Below are positions 1-7,366 of a stretch of DNA of 64,000 nucleotides, piece by piece. The translations under genes and the position numbers were made by a program. A model generated the notes under the pieces. The model was not told where the DNA came from and made no database searches. It was given only the letters and a program-made list of their open reading frames with translations. The first letter of the stretch is position 1, and the number at the start of each line of letters is the position of its first letter. Source of the DNA: Nocardioides cavernae. GTDB lineage: Bacteria; Actinomycetota; Actinomycetes; Propionibacteriales; Nocardioidaceae. The stretch is from positions 1-64,000 of the forward strand of contig NZ_JACCBW010000002.1 in NCBI RefSeq assembly GCF_013410035.1, written 5' to 3'.

Positions 1-339
1 GTTCCTTAGACAGCTCCACTCCACGCCCGGAGGTCTTCGCCTTCCAAGCTCATTCAGATCGTGTCGTCACACGATCTCGACCAACGTGCCCGATCGGTAC
101 ACCTAGTGGCGGGCGTACGGCGCGCACGTGCGGAGGACGTGGCCCCTGGATCGATCGGATCCGGGCCGGGACCGCCACACGTGTCCGCGACATGGCCCTC
201 GACGGTCGCGGTGAAGGGCAGCTTCTCGGACACGTGTGCGCATCTCCGCTGGATCTGGCACGTCCGGTGACGCAGCCCCGGCTCGGGTGGGCCCGGCGGC
301 GTCCACCATGGACGCCCGCTCTCGGACCGGAGGACTCCC
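1..339. other. Non-coding left edge
   Basis: No convincing coding frame was found before the RTX-like gene. The stretch holds a hairpin at 57-76 (arms GATCGTGT and ACACGATC around CGTC), which could end a gene lying to the left, and the first copy of a CACGTG-rich repeat (124-238). The long frames crossing it are other-frame shadows of the RTX-like gene. Confidence 0.5.
124..238. repeat. CACGTG-rich repeat, copy 1
   Basis: The copy begins with GCACGTGCGG, is followed by a GGCCCCTGG block, and ends in an inverted repeat: ACACGTGTCC near 177-186 and CGGACACGTGTG at 227-238. The same blocks in the same order recur at 1178-1302, so the two copies bracket the secreted RTX-like gene. Spacers differ, so the copies are diverged. 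Function is unknown; each inverted half could fold as a hairpin. Confidence 0.6.
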
Positions 340-1161
340 ATGCGACCGCTGCCGCTCCTCGCGACCGGCCTAGCCGCCGGCCTGTGCGCCGCGCTGCTGC
401 CTGCCACCCTGCTGCCCGCCGCCGCGCCGGCGTACGCCGAGGGGGAGACCTGCCTGGGGCGGCTCGCGACGGCCGTCGGCACGCCGGGCCAGCCGGAGCT
501 GGTCGGCACCGAGGGGGACGACGTCGTGGTCACCGACGGCGCCGGCAGCGTCGCCACCCTGGGCGGGGACGACTGGGTCTGCGTGACCGACGTCCCCGGC
601 GCCCCCGGGCGGACGATCTCGGTCGACACCGGCGAGGGGGACGACGCCCTGCTCGTCGAGCGGGTCGAGTGGCTCGGTGCGTCGCGGAGCTCGTACGTCG
701 GCGGTCCCGGCAGCGACCTCTTGGCGCTCTGGGCCGGGGCGCGCCTCGACCTCGACCTCGCGTCGGGGGAGATGGTCACCAGGCGCTCGGGCCGGGACGT
801 CCGGACGACCGTGGGCGGCTTCGACTCGACCTTCGTGGTGGCCACCGACCTCGCGCTGCACGGCACGCGGAGGGCGGACGACCTCCGGTTCCAGGCCTGC
901 AGGGCCACGGTGCGCGGCCTCGCGGGGTCGGACGTCATCGCGCAGAACACCCTCGGCACGACCTTCCCGCAGCGGTTGCGCTGCCATCAGCGCGAGCGGA
1001 GCTTCCGTCTCCTCGGCGGCGGCGGTCACGACATCGTGCGGGGCGGCTCGGGCCCTGACCTGCTCGTCGGCGGCCCCGGCCGCGACGTCGTCTCCGGCAA
1101 CAGCGGCCGCGACCGCTGCAGCGGGGAGAAGCTCAAGGCCTGCGAGGTCCGCCTGCGCTGA
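340..1161 (+). CDS. Secreted RTX-like calcium-binding protein
   Basis: Predicted exported protein of 273 aa. Residues 1-35 form a signal peptide with a hydrophobic Ala/Leu core ending in APAYA. The C-terminal third has Gly-Asp nonapeptide motifs of hemolysin type (GGGGHDIVRGGSGPDLLVGG, then GRDVVSGNSGRD), which in the family form a calcium-filled beta-roll. Earlier Gly-Asp turns (GTEGDDVVV, GEGDDALLV, GGPGSDLLAL) suggest more degenerate repeats throughout. No catalytic domain is visible, so a structural or matrix role is more likely than an enzyme; this is inference. The final CSGEKLKACEVRLR supplies two Cys that may form a disulfide. The gene stands alone between two copies of a CACGTG-rich repeat. 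Confidence 0.8.
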   Translation: MRPLPLLATGLAAGLCAALLPATLLPAAAPAYAEGETCLGRLATAVGTPGQPELVGTEGDDVVVTDGAGSVATLGGDDWVCVTDVPGAPGRTISVDTGEGDDALLVERVEWLGASRSSYVGGPGSDLLALWAGARLDLDLASGEMVTRRSGRDVRTTVGGFDSTFVVATDLALHGTRRADDLRFQACRATVRGLAGSDVIAQNTLGTTFPQRLRCHQRERSFRLLGGGGHDIVRGGSGPDLLVGGPGRDVVSGNSGRDRCSGEKLKACEVRLR

Positions 1162-1177
1162 CCGAGCGGCTCGCGCC

Positions 1178-1302
1178 GCACGTGCGGCGGGTTCGGCCCC
1201 TGGTGCGGCATGTCGAGGGCCATCACCGCCGCACGTGCGTACACGTGTCCACGATGCCGCCCTCGATCCGGGCGTCCGGGGGCAACATCTCGGACACGTG
1301 TG
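1178..1302. repeat. CACGTG-rich repeat, copy 2
   Basis: Second copy of the element at 124-238: GCACGTGCGG at 1178-1187, a GGCCCCTGG block near 1195-1203, ACACGTGTCC at 1241-1250 and CGGACACGTGTG at 1291-1302. It lies between the convergent RTX-like and RimB-like genes. The facing ACACGTGTCC/GGACACGTGT halves could also serve as a bidirectional terminator. Confidence 0.6.
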
Positions 1303-1332
1303 GATCCGGGGACCGGGACGAGCCCCGAGGCG

Positions 1333-1821
1333 CTACTTGCCCCAGTTCTTCTTCCGCACCGCCCGCCGCGGCTTCCCGCCGGCGTACGACCTCGATGCGT
1401 CGACGAGGAACCCGCGCTCGAGCGCCTCGCGGCCGATGAGCATCCGGAAGCCCATCTCGTCGCGGTTGCTCAGCGTCATCACGGTCGTGATGGTGCGCCC
1501 GGCGAGCGTGACGTCGAGCGCGACGGCGTACCTCTTCTCGACCTGGCCGTTGCTCGAGCGCACCTCGCGCACGTCGAGCACGGGCAGGCTGAGCTCGGCG
1601 TGGTCGTCGTCGGAGCGCTGCCAGGGGTGGATCGAGAAGCGCACCCAGTCGCGGCCGTCCTGCTCGAAGACCTCCAGGTCGAAGGCGTGGATGGACGACG
1701 ACCGGGCGCCGGTGTCGATCTTGGCCTTCACCCACGGCACGTCGGCCTGGGGGATCGCGACCCACTCGCGCCAGCCGAGGACGACCTGCTCGGCGTCGGG
1801 CTGCTGCGGGTCGGTGGACAC
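1333..1821 (-). CDS. RimB-like retropepsin-fold protease (ATP-dependent zinc protease family)
   Basis: Protein of 162 aa of the family annotated as putative ATP-dependent zinc protease (PF05618). The signature is KAKIDTGARSSSIHA near residues 33-47: the DTGA is an aspartic-protease-type motif and the fold is retropepsin-like. LIGREAL near residue 130 is a second conserved block. In Pseudomonas the relative RimB works with RimK and influences glutamate modification of ribosomal protein S6. Here it is divergent from a RimK-like ligase with only 41 bp between start codons, which supports the same partnership. The C-terminus is basic (KPRRAVRKKNWGK). The fold assignment is confident; the substrate is unknown. 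Confidence 0.85.
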   Translation of the reverse strand: MSTDPQQPDAEQVVLGWREWVAIPQADVPWVKAKIDTGARSSSIHAFDLEVFEQDGRDWVRFSIHPWQRSDDDHAELSLPVLDVREVRSSNGQVEKRYAVALDVTLAGRTITTVMTLSNRDEMGFRMLIGREALERGFLVDASRSYAGGKPRRAVRKKNWGK

Positions 1822-1862
1822 GCGCCCATCTTGGCAGGTGGGGCGTGCTTGTATGTGACCCC

Positions 1863-3053
1863 ATGAAGCTCGCCATCCTGTCTCGGGCGCCCCGGTCCTA
1901 CAGCACGCAACGGCTGCGCACCGCCGCCCTCGACCGCGGCCACGACGTCAAGGTGCTCAACACGCTGCGCTTCGGCATCGACCTCTCGGGCGACGAGCCC
2001 GACCTGCTGTTCCGCGGCAAGCAGCTCTCGACGTACGACGCGGTGCTGCCGCGCATCGGCAACTCGATCACCTACTTCGGCACCGCCGTGGTGCGGCAGT
2101 TCGAGCAGATGGACGTCTACACGCCCAACACCAGCTACGGCATCGCCAACAGCCGCGACAAGCTGCGGGCCACGCAGATCCTGTCGCGCCACGGCATCCC
2201 GATGCCGGCGACGACCTTCGTGCGCGACCGCGCCGACGTGATCCCGGCGATCGAGCGCGTCGGTGGGGCGCCGGTCGTCATCAAGCTGCTCGAGGGCACC
2301 CAGGGCATCGGCGTGATCCTCGCGCCGACCATCAAGGTCGCCGAGGCGATCATCGAGACGCTGCAGAGCACCCGGCAGAACGTCCTCATCCAGCGCTTCG
2401 TCAAGGAGAGCAAGGGCCGCGACATCCGCGCCCTCGTCGTCGGCGACCGTGTCGTGGCGGCGATGCGCCGGGTCGCGCAGGGCGACGAGTTCCGCTCCAA
2501 CGTCCACCGCGGCGGCAGCGTCGAGCCCGTCGAGCTCGACGAGGAGTTCGAGCGCGTGGCCGTCCGGTCCGCCCAGATCATGGGCCTGCGCGTCGCCGGT
2601 GTCGACATGCTCGAGGGCCGCAAGGGCCCGCAGGTGATGGAGGTGAACTCCTCACCCGGCCTCGAGGGCATCGAGGCGGCGACCAAGCTCGACGTCGCCG
2701 GTGCGATCGTCGACTACATCGACAACCAGGTCGCCTTCCCCGACATCGACGTACGCCAGCGCCTCACCGTCTCGACCGGGTACGGCGTGGCCGAGATCGC
2801 GGTCCACGACGGCTCCGACATGGTCGGCAAGAAGCTCGGCGACTCCGGCCTCGACGAGCGCGACATCACCGTCCTGACGCTGCACCGCGGGCCGCAGGTG
2901 ATCCCCAACCCGCGCAACAAGACCGTGCTCGAGGCCGAGGACCGGCTGCTGTGCTTCGGCAAGCTCGAGGAGATGCGCTCGATGATCCCGGACCGGAAGC
3001 AGAAGCGTGTGCGCAGGCTGATGAAGAAGCACCTGCCGCCAGAGAGCTCGTAG
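1863..3053 (+). CDS. rimK: RimK-family ATP-grasp alpha-L-glutamate ligase with C-terminal TrkA-C-like domain
   Basis: Protein of 396 aa. Residues 1-95 are the RimK N-terminal domain (MKLAILSRAPRSYSTQRL), 100-300 the ATP-grasp with VVIKLLEGTQGIGV and the metal-binding end VMEVNSSPGLEGIE. RimK ligases add glutamate to ribosomal protein S6 or to peptide substrates. After about residue 305 there is an extra domain (VAEIAVHDGSDMVGKKLGDS followed by a strand-rich region) like TrkA-C/RCK-C, a small-ligand-binding module absent from E. coli RimK. It suggests allosteric control. I placed the start at ATG 1863 because the family begins MKLAIL; an in-frame upstream start at 1845 adds six non-conserved residues. 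The next gene begins 3 bp after the stop. Confidence 0.85.
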   Translation: MKLAILSRAPRSYSTQRLRTAALDRGHDVKVLNTLRFGIDLSGDEPDLLFRGKQLSTYDAVLPRIGNSITYFGTAVVRQFEQMDVYTPNTSYGIANSRDKLRATQILSRHGIPMPATTFVRDRADVIPAIERVGGAPVVIKLLEGTQGIGVILAPTIKVAEAIIETLQSTRQNVLIQRFVKESKGRDIRALVVGDRVVAAMRRVAQGDEFRSNVHRGGSVEPVELDEEFERVAVRSAQIMGLRVAGVDMLEGRKGPQVMEVNSSPGLEGIEAATKLDVAGAIVDYIDNQVAFPDIDVRQRLTVSTGYGVAEIAVHDGSDMVGKKLGDSGLDERDITVLTLHRGPQVIPNPRNKTVLEAEDRLLCFGKLEEMRSMIPDRKQKRVRRLMKKHLPPESS

Positions 3054-3056
3054 GGG

Positions 3057-3683
3057 ATGGCCCTCCTCGACGCCGACGCCGGCCTCCTCGTCACCGCTGC
3101 CCCCGGCACCGCCAGCACCGCACTGCGCGAGGCTCTCCTCGCCCGCCCGTCCGTCACCGAGGTCCCGGCGAGCGGTGAGGTCCGCGCGGCCGGGATCGAC
3201 GTCAAGCACGCGACCGTGGCCGAGCTGGTCCGCGCCGGCTTCGTCGAGGCGGACCACGGCCGGCGCATCGTGACGACGACGCGCAACCCGTTCGACTTCT
3301 ACGTCGCCGAGTACGAGCGCACCCGACGTCGGTGGGTGCACGAGCTGCCGGACCCGGAGTCGTGGGTGCACCAGACGCCCGGTGCGGTCGCGCGCATCGT
3401 GGACGCGGTGACGCTCGACTTCGACGCCTGGATTGCGAAGGTCCTCGCCGAGCCGGGACCGCGGCGGATCAACCGCGGCCACGTCGACGAGGCCGACGTC
3501 GTGCTGCGGATGGAGCACCTCGAGCACGACCTGCGCGAGCTCGCCGGCGTCGACGTCGCCGTCCCCGCGACCAACGTGACGGACCGGGAGCGGGCGTACT
3601 GGCGGGCGTACGACGTCGCGAGCCGCAGGCTCGTCGAGGCCGCACACGCGGACGACCTGGCGCGGTTCGGCTACGTGTTCTGA
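3057..3683 (+). CDS. Sulfotransferase-like protein
   Basis: Protein of 208 aa. The N-terminal GLLVTAAPGTASTALREALL is a diverged form of the PAPS 5'-phosphosulfate-binding loop of sulfotransferases, and TTTRNPFDFYVAEYERTRRRW near residues 78-98 matches their 3'-phosphate-binding region (RNP-DFYVSEY type). The family moves sulfate from PAPS to carbohydrate or other hydroxyl groups. It follows rimK by 3 bp, so it is probably co-transcribed; why the two are linked is unclear. The last 18 bases plus stop (3665-3683) are repeated at 5886-5904, which suggests that an element entered at the 3' end of this gene without changing its product. Confidence 0.7.
   Translation: MALLDADAGLLVTAAPGTASTALREALLARPSVTEVPASGEVRAAGIDVKHATVAELVRAGFVEADHGRRIVTTTRNPFDFYVAEYERTRRRWVHELPDPESWVHQTPGAVARIVDAVTLDFDAWIAKVLAEPGPRRINRGHVDEADVVLRMEHLEHDLRELAGVDVAVPATNVTDRERAYWRAYDVASRRLVEAAHADDLARFGYVF
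3665..3683 (+). repeat. 19-bp direct repeat, left copy (attachment-site-like)
   Basis: GTTCGGCTACGTGTTCTGA, the 3' end of the sulfotransferase-like gene including its stop. It matches 5886-5904 at 18 of 19 positions. The pair frames a 2.2-kb segment of lower GC. Confidence 0.65.
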
Positions 3684-3750
3684 TGAGGACAAGGAGGATG
3701 CCACTCCTGCTCCTCTCAGCAGACATGCGGCGTCCGTGCACGGCCTCCGT

Positions 3751-3987
3751 CTAGGAGCGGCCCCGTCGGGCAAGTCGGCGCCACCGGTGCATCCAGCCGC
3801 CTGAGGCAGCAAGGTCATCACGAAATGCGCCAGACGTGATGAACTTGATCATCGGCTCGATACTCCCCGCTGGCAGCGAGGGGAATGGTCGCGGGTCCAT
3901 GAGCGGCGGCATGGACCACTCGCCGATGGACTCATCTCCCTCGGTCGGCTCCGGGAACTCTGCCCGCGGCGATCGTTCAGAGGTCAT
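3751..3987 (-). CDS. Small hypothetical protein, partner of the membrane protein upstream
   Basis: Reading frame of 78 aa starting at ATG 3987, five bases after the stop of the 573-aa membrane protein, so the two probably form an operon. The product begins MTSERSPRAEFPEPTEGDES, is acidic and proline-rich in its first half and basic at the end (WMHRWRRLARRGRS). No membrane segment, domain or family is recognised. The longer frame extending upstream overlaps the neighbour in another frame and is not used. It lies inside the segment bounded by the 19-bp repeats, so it is likely acquired. Coding status rests on position and spacing only. Confidence 0.5.
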   Translation of the reverse strand: MTSERSPRAEFPEPTEGDESIGEWSMPPLMDPRPFPSLPAGSIEPMIKFITSGAFRDDLAASGGWMHRWRRLARRGRS

Positions 3988-3992
3988 CCCGC

Positions 3993-5714
3993 TCAATCCT
4001 CGTCGCTCGGATCGTCTTGACCGATGATCATCCCGTAGATCAACGACCTGCGTCCCCACGAGAAGAGCAGGGCGAAGGTGTTGCAGATCGAAAGGATGAG
4101 AAGTAGCGCCCACCCTCCTTCGAGCCCGATGAGAGCAAGGTCCTGCACCTGGCCCCCCAACCACCCGGAGCTCGCGAACACGCGGCTTGGGAAGCCTGAC
4201 ATGACGCCTCCGAGCGACAACCCCAGTGCGCCGAGTGCGGCGGCCGTCGAGATGACGGCAGTGATGATGTTGCCGAGTCTCGCGCCGAGGATTCCCCCCG
4301 CCACGATGGTTTCCCGCTGTAGTCCCAACCACGAGCTGGCGGCGATGGGTGCTGAGAGGAGCACGGACATCAGGTCGGCATCCGAGGCCGTCGCATCCTG
4401 GTTGGCGATCACATAACCGGCGCCCGCGATGAGGATGGTGCTGGCGATGGCCACGACGGCCGCGTCGCCGACCGAGCCCGGTGTCCGCTCGAAGAACGTG
4501 AGGCTGGCGGACAATCGGTCTTGCTGGATCCTGCTCGTGCCCCCACGGATGTAGACGTGGGCATAGCGCTGGCCCCGTCGCCTTCTGAGCCGGACGTAAT
4601 CCCCGTGCTGCCCGACCACGAACTGTTCGGTCTTCGAGGTGTCCTCGGACCGCACGATCCCATGCCTGGCCAGGTAGGTGTTTCGCGGACCCATGAACTC
4701 CATGTGATAGCTCGACGTCCGGGCAGCGTTCTGCAAACTGATCGTGTAGGAGTTCGGCCGAACTCCCAAGAGTGATCGCATATGTCCCAGGATCGCCGTC
4801 GTCGAACCGAAACCAGACGGCGTCTGCAAGTCATGGATCCGGCGGTAGCTGACCGAGATCGAGTAAGGCCCCTTGTCGCTCACTCCGGCCGGGATCATGA
4901 CGATTTGGCAATAGTGGCGTGAGAGCAGGTCGACGATGGCCACCACGACGTCCGCCATGAGCACGTTTCCAAGGTCAGTCCGCATGGTTGAAAGCCAGGC
5001 CGCTCGATCGTTCATCTCGCGCCGCACTGTGTGTTGGTCGTTCTGCGCCTTTCGGGTGGCGGGACGTGCCAGAGCAGCCATCACCAGGCGGCGGTGGTTG
5101 TCGCGGTAGGAGCGGGCAGCGGATGGTCCGCATGCAGAAACGAGGCGGTCCAAGACGGCGGCGATCAGCGCGAGGCCGTCCTTGAATCCGAGGAGGGGAA
5201 GGTCTGTCCCGTCCTGACCGGACACTCGCAGGTCGTCGATGAGACGGCCCTTCTTCAAGACGTTGATCGGAACATACGTGTCGACGGACGACTGGCCACT
5301 ACGTCGAGCGAGGTGAGCCGTGCTCTGGAACTCGAGTGCACGCGTTGCGGGCGAGATCCGTTCATGCAGGCGTGAGATGACGTGCTGCGGGGCGAGGAGA
5401 CATTCGACGAAGAACGCGACCTGCTCGTCTCGAAGTTGGGGTGCCATCAAGTCGTCCACGTCGCTGTCGGTGGCAGCGTGCGGCGACGGCGAGACGGGCC
5501 GGTCCGCGGGAGGCTTCCTGATCCTCATCTCCCTGACCGTCACGGGGATGGCTACCCCGTACGCGAGCAGCCCGGCGGCAAGGAGTCCCCACGCAACAAC
5601 GGACACGTCGAGCGCCGCCGCAATCGTCAGTGAGCCGAGAAGCAACACAAACCCCGCCACCACCAAGATGCCGTGCACGCGCTGCAGATGTGACCAGCTC
5701 ACTACCTTCTTCAC
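3993..5714 (-). CDS. Hypothetical multi-pass membrane protein of an inserted segment
   Basis: Protein of 573 aa starting at GTG 5714, no recognised family. Two hydrophobic segments lie near residues 14-60 (GILVVAGFVLLLGSLTIAAA and VVAWGLLAAGLLAYGVAI). A soluble region of about 330 residues follows, rich in Arg/His with predicted helices and strands (RSYRDNHRRLVMAALARPAT, YSISVSYRRIHDLQTPSGFG). About four hydrophobic segments fill residues 420-560. The arrangement resembles a membrane-anchored sensor or effector, but no catalytic motif is visible. Codon use is more relaxed than in neighbouring genes (third-position A/T is frequent), in line with horizontal acquisition. It sits between 19-bp direct repeats with a 78-aa gene downstream. 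Confidence 0.75.
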   Translation of the reverse strand: MKKVVSWSHLQRVHGILVVAGFVLLLGSLTIAAALDVSVVAWGLLAAGLLAYGVAIPVTVREMRIRKPPADRPVSPSPHAATDSDVDDLMAPQLRDEQVAFFVECLLAPQHVISRLHERISPATRALEFQSTAHLARRSGQSSVDTYVPINVLKKGRLIDDLRVSGQDGTDLPLLGFKDGLALIAAVLDRLVSACGPSAARSYRDNHRRLVMAALARPATRKAQNDQHTVRREMNDRAAWLSTMRTDLGNVLMADVVVAIVDLLSRHYCQIVMIPAGVSDKGPYSISVSYRRIHDLQTPSGFGSTTAILGHMRSLLGVRPNSYTISLQNAARTSSYHMEFMGPRNTYLARHGIVRSEDTSKTEQFVVGQHGDYVRLRRRRGQRYAHVYIRGGTSRIQQDRLSASLTFFERTPGSVGDAAVVAIASTILIAGAGYVIANQDATASDADLMSVLLSAPIAASSWLGLQRETIVAGGILGARLGNIITAVISTAAALGALGLSLGGVMSGFPSRVFASSGWLGGQVQDLALIGLEGGWALLLILSICNTFALLFSWGRRSLIYGMIIGQDDPSDED

Positions 5715-5885
5715 GACTTCGTCTCCGCCCCGTGCGCCGTCGACGGTCAGCTCATCACCTCTCGTGCCGGAGGCGCGGCATGCTCAGTCTCACCGAGCGC
5801 TGTGGGCGCCGTCGTCAAAGGTTGCGTCAAGATGTCGTCGATCCGCGACGCCACCCAGGGGTGCCGCGCACCACCATGAGGCTCT

Positions 5886-5904
5886 GTTCGGCTACGCGTT
5901 CTGA
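5886..5904 (+). repeat. 19-bp direct repeat, right copy (attachment-site-like)
   Basis: GTTCGGCTACGCGTTCTGA, one mismatch from 3665-3683. It overlaps the last codons of the membrane-protein gene on the minus strand (stop at 5892-5894). Without the 2.2-kb insert, the sulfotransferase and this gene would be convergent with overlapping 3' ends, a common compact layout, which supports an insertion between them. Confidence 0.65.
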
Positions 5905-6308
5905 GGGCGCGTCCGCCACAGCCACGCCAACCCCACGAACGGCAGCACGAGCGGCAGCCAGCCGTACCCCGCCCCGTAGTCGGACCACACGGTCGCGTCG
6001 GGGAAGTACTCGGGGTCGAGGAGGGTGAGCGTGCCGACGGTGAGCACGCCGACGAGCTCGAAGCCGACGGCGGCCCAGGCGAGGCGGCGGGGCGAGGGGC
6101 CGACCTCGGCGAGGCCGAGGGTGGCGGCGACGTAGACGAGGGCGGCGACGGCGGAGAGGGCGTACGCGAGGGGGGCCTCGGACGCCTTCGTGCCGAGCTG
6201 GACGAGGGAGCGGGCGGTGGCGGCGAGGGCGAAGACGCCGTAGACGGCGATCAGGGCGCGACCGAGCCCGGACCGGGTCGAGGCGGAGCGGGTCGGACGG
6301 TCGCTCAC
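5892..6308 (-). CDS. Small integral membrane protein
   Basis: Protein of 138 aa starting at GTG 6308, inside the GTGA overlap with the stop of the upstream gene, so the two are translationally coupled. Four hydrophobic segments are visible (ALIAVYGVFALAATARS; YALSAVAALVYVAATLG; LAWAAVGFELVGVLTVG; YGWLPLVLPFVGLAWLW), ending in RTRPQNA. It resembles conserved actinobacterial integral membrane proteins of unknown role. The longer frame upstream of this start is out-of-frame shadow of the neighbour. No function is proposed. Confidence 0.75.
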   Translation of the reverse strand: MSDRPTRSASTRSGLGRALIAVYGVFALAATARSLVQLGTKASEAPLAYALSAVAALVYVAATLGLAEVGPSPRRLAWAAVGFELVGVLTVGTLTLLDPEYFPDATVWSDYGAGYGWLPLVLPFVGLAWLWRTRPQNA

Positions 6309-6664
6309 GAGGGCCACACCTGCATCACCCGGACGACGACGAAGGCCTGCGCCAGCCCGGCCACGAGCAGCACGGCGGTCGCGCCTCGGCTCTGCTCGGC
6401 GAGCGACCAGACGAATCCGGCCGGCAGCAGGACGAGGCCGGCGACGAGGTAGCCGAAGAGCGTCACGAGCGCGCCGCCGTGCAGGTCGACGCCGCCGACC
6501 TGCACGGCGGCGACCACGAGCGTGACCAGTGTCGCGGCCTCGATGACGGCGGCGAAGCCGAGCAGGCCCCAGTCGGGCGTGCGGTCGAGCACGACGTAGA
6601 CAGCGACGACGGCGGCGAAGAGCAGCGAGCCGACGAGCAGCACGAGGGGCAGGGATCCGTCCAC
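6305..6664 (-). CDS. Small integral membrane protein
   Basis: Protein of 119 aa from GTG 6664, with four hydrophobic segments (PLVLLVGSLLFAAVVAVYVV; WGLLGFAAVIEAATLVTLVV; ALVTLFGYLVAGLVLLPAGF; GATAVLLVAGLAQAFVVVRV). It overlaps the next membrane protein gene by 4 bp and is divergent from the DUF4956 gene 102 bp away. Together they look like a two-component membrane complex of unknown function. The GTG start is chosen because no ATG opens the frame before the first hydrophobic segment and the upstream extension loses hydrophobic character. Confidence 0.7.
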   Translation of the reverse strand: MDGSLPLVLLVGSLLFAAVVAVYVVLDRTPDWGLLGFAAVIEAATLVTLVVAAVQVGGVDLHGGALVTLFGYLVAGLVLLPAGFVWSLAEQSRGATAVLLVAGLAQAFVVVRVMQVWPS

Positions 6665-6766
6665 GAGGGTCGATTGTCCCAGAGCCCACCGCACGCGCCG
6701 CACCCACAGGCCAGCCACAGGATCGCGGCAGGTGGACGACAGGTGAACGGGCGAGCGTACGTCCCC

Positions 6767-7366
6767 ATGAACCCCACCTACCTGCTCGCCGCCGTCGACG
6801 TCGTCGCCGTGCTGGTGCTCGCCCTGGCCGTCTACTACCCACGCCATCGTCGAGCCGACCTGGTGACCGCCTTCGTGGCGGTGAACGTGGGCGTCCTCGC
6901 CGTGACGATCGTGCTCGCCAGCAGCGCCGCGACGGTGGGGCTCGGACTTGGGCTCTTCGGCGTCCTCTCGATCATCCGGCTGCGCTCCGACGAGCTCGGG
7001 CAGCACGAGATCGCGTACTACTTCGCCGCCCTCGCCATCGGTCTCCTCGGCGGCCTCGGCACGAGCGACGTGGCTCTCTCGATCTCGCTGATGGCGGGCC
7101 TGGTGCTGGTGCTCGCCCTCGCCGACAGCCGCCTGCTGCACGCCACCGGCCTGCGCCAGACCGTCGTCCTCGACTCCGCCGTCACCGACGAGACGGACCT
7201 CGTCGCCCGCCTCGAGCTGCTCCTCGACGCGCGGGTCACCCGCGTCACGCCGATCCGCGTCGACCTGGTGAACGACACGACGACCATCGAGGTCCACTAC
7301 GCCCACGCGTCGGCGCCGGCCATCCCGCAGGCGGAGCGCCGCCAGGAGCCGGCGGTCACGCGATGA
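6767..7366 (+). CDS. DUF4956 membrane protein of a polyphosphate polymerase/CotH operon
   Basis: Protein of 199 aa starting at ATG 6767. Four membrane segments fill residues 1-130, including the DUF4956 hallmark GVLSIIRLRSDELGQHEIAY followed by FAALAIGLLGGLG. The C-terminal 70 residues are a soluble alpha/beta tail. The family nearly always sits beside VTC-type polyphosphate polymerases and CotH-like proteins, as here: its stop overlaps the VTC start by 4 bp. A role as membrane partner or channel for polyphosphate handling is inferred from context only. Confidence 0.9.
   Translation: MNPTYLLAAVDVVAVLVLALAVYYPRHRRADLVTAFVAVNVGVLAVTIVLASSAATVGLGLGLFGVLSIIRLRSDELGQHEIAYYFAALAIGLLGGLGTSDVALSISLMAGLVLVLALADSRLLHATGLRQTVVLDSAVTDETDLVARLELLLDARVTRVTPIRVDLVNDTTTIEVHYAHASAPAIPQAERRQEPAVTR

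Noticed and set aside
677..1858. Long plus-strand frames through the RTX-like and RimB-like genes
   Set aside because: Out-of-frame shadows of high-GC genes: Arg/Ala/Ser-rich with no domain signal.
3698..3754. A 17-residue frame after AAGGAGG downstream of the sulfotransferase-like gene
   Set aside because: The ribosome-site-like purines touch the ATG with no spacer, and the peptide has no features of a real protein.
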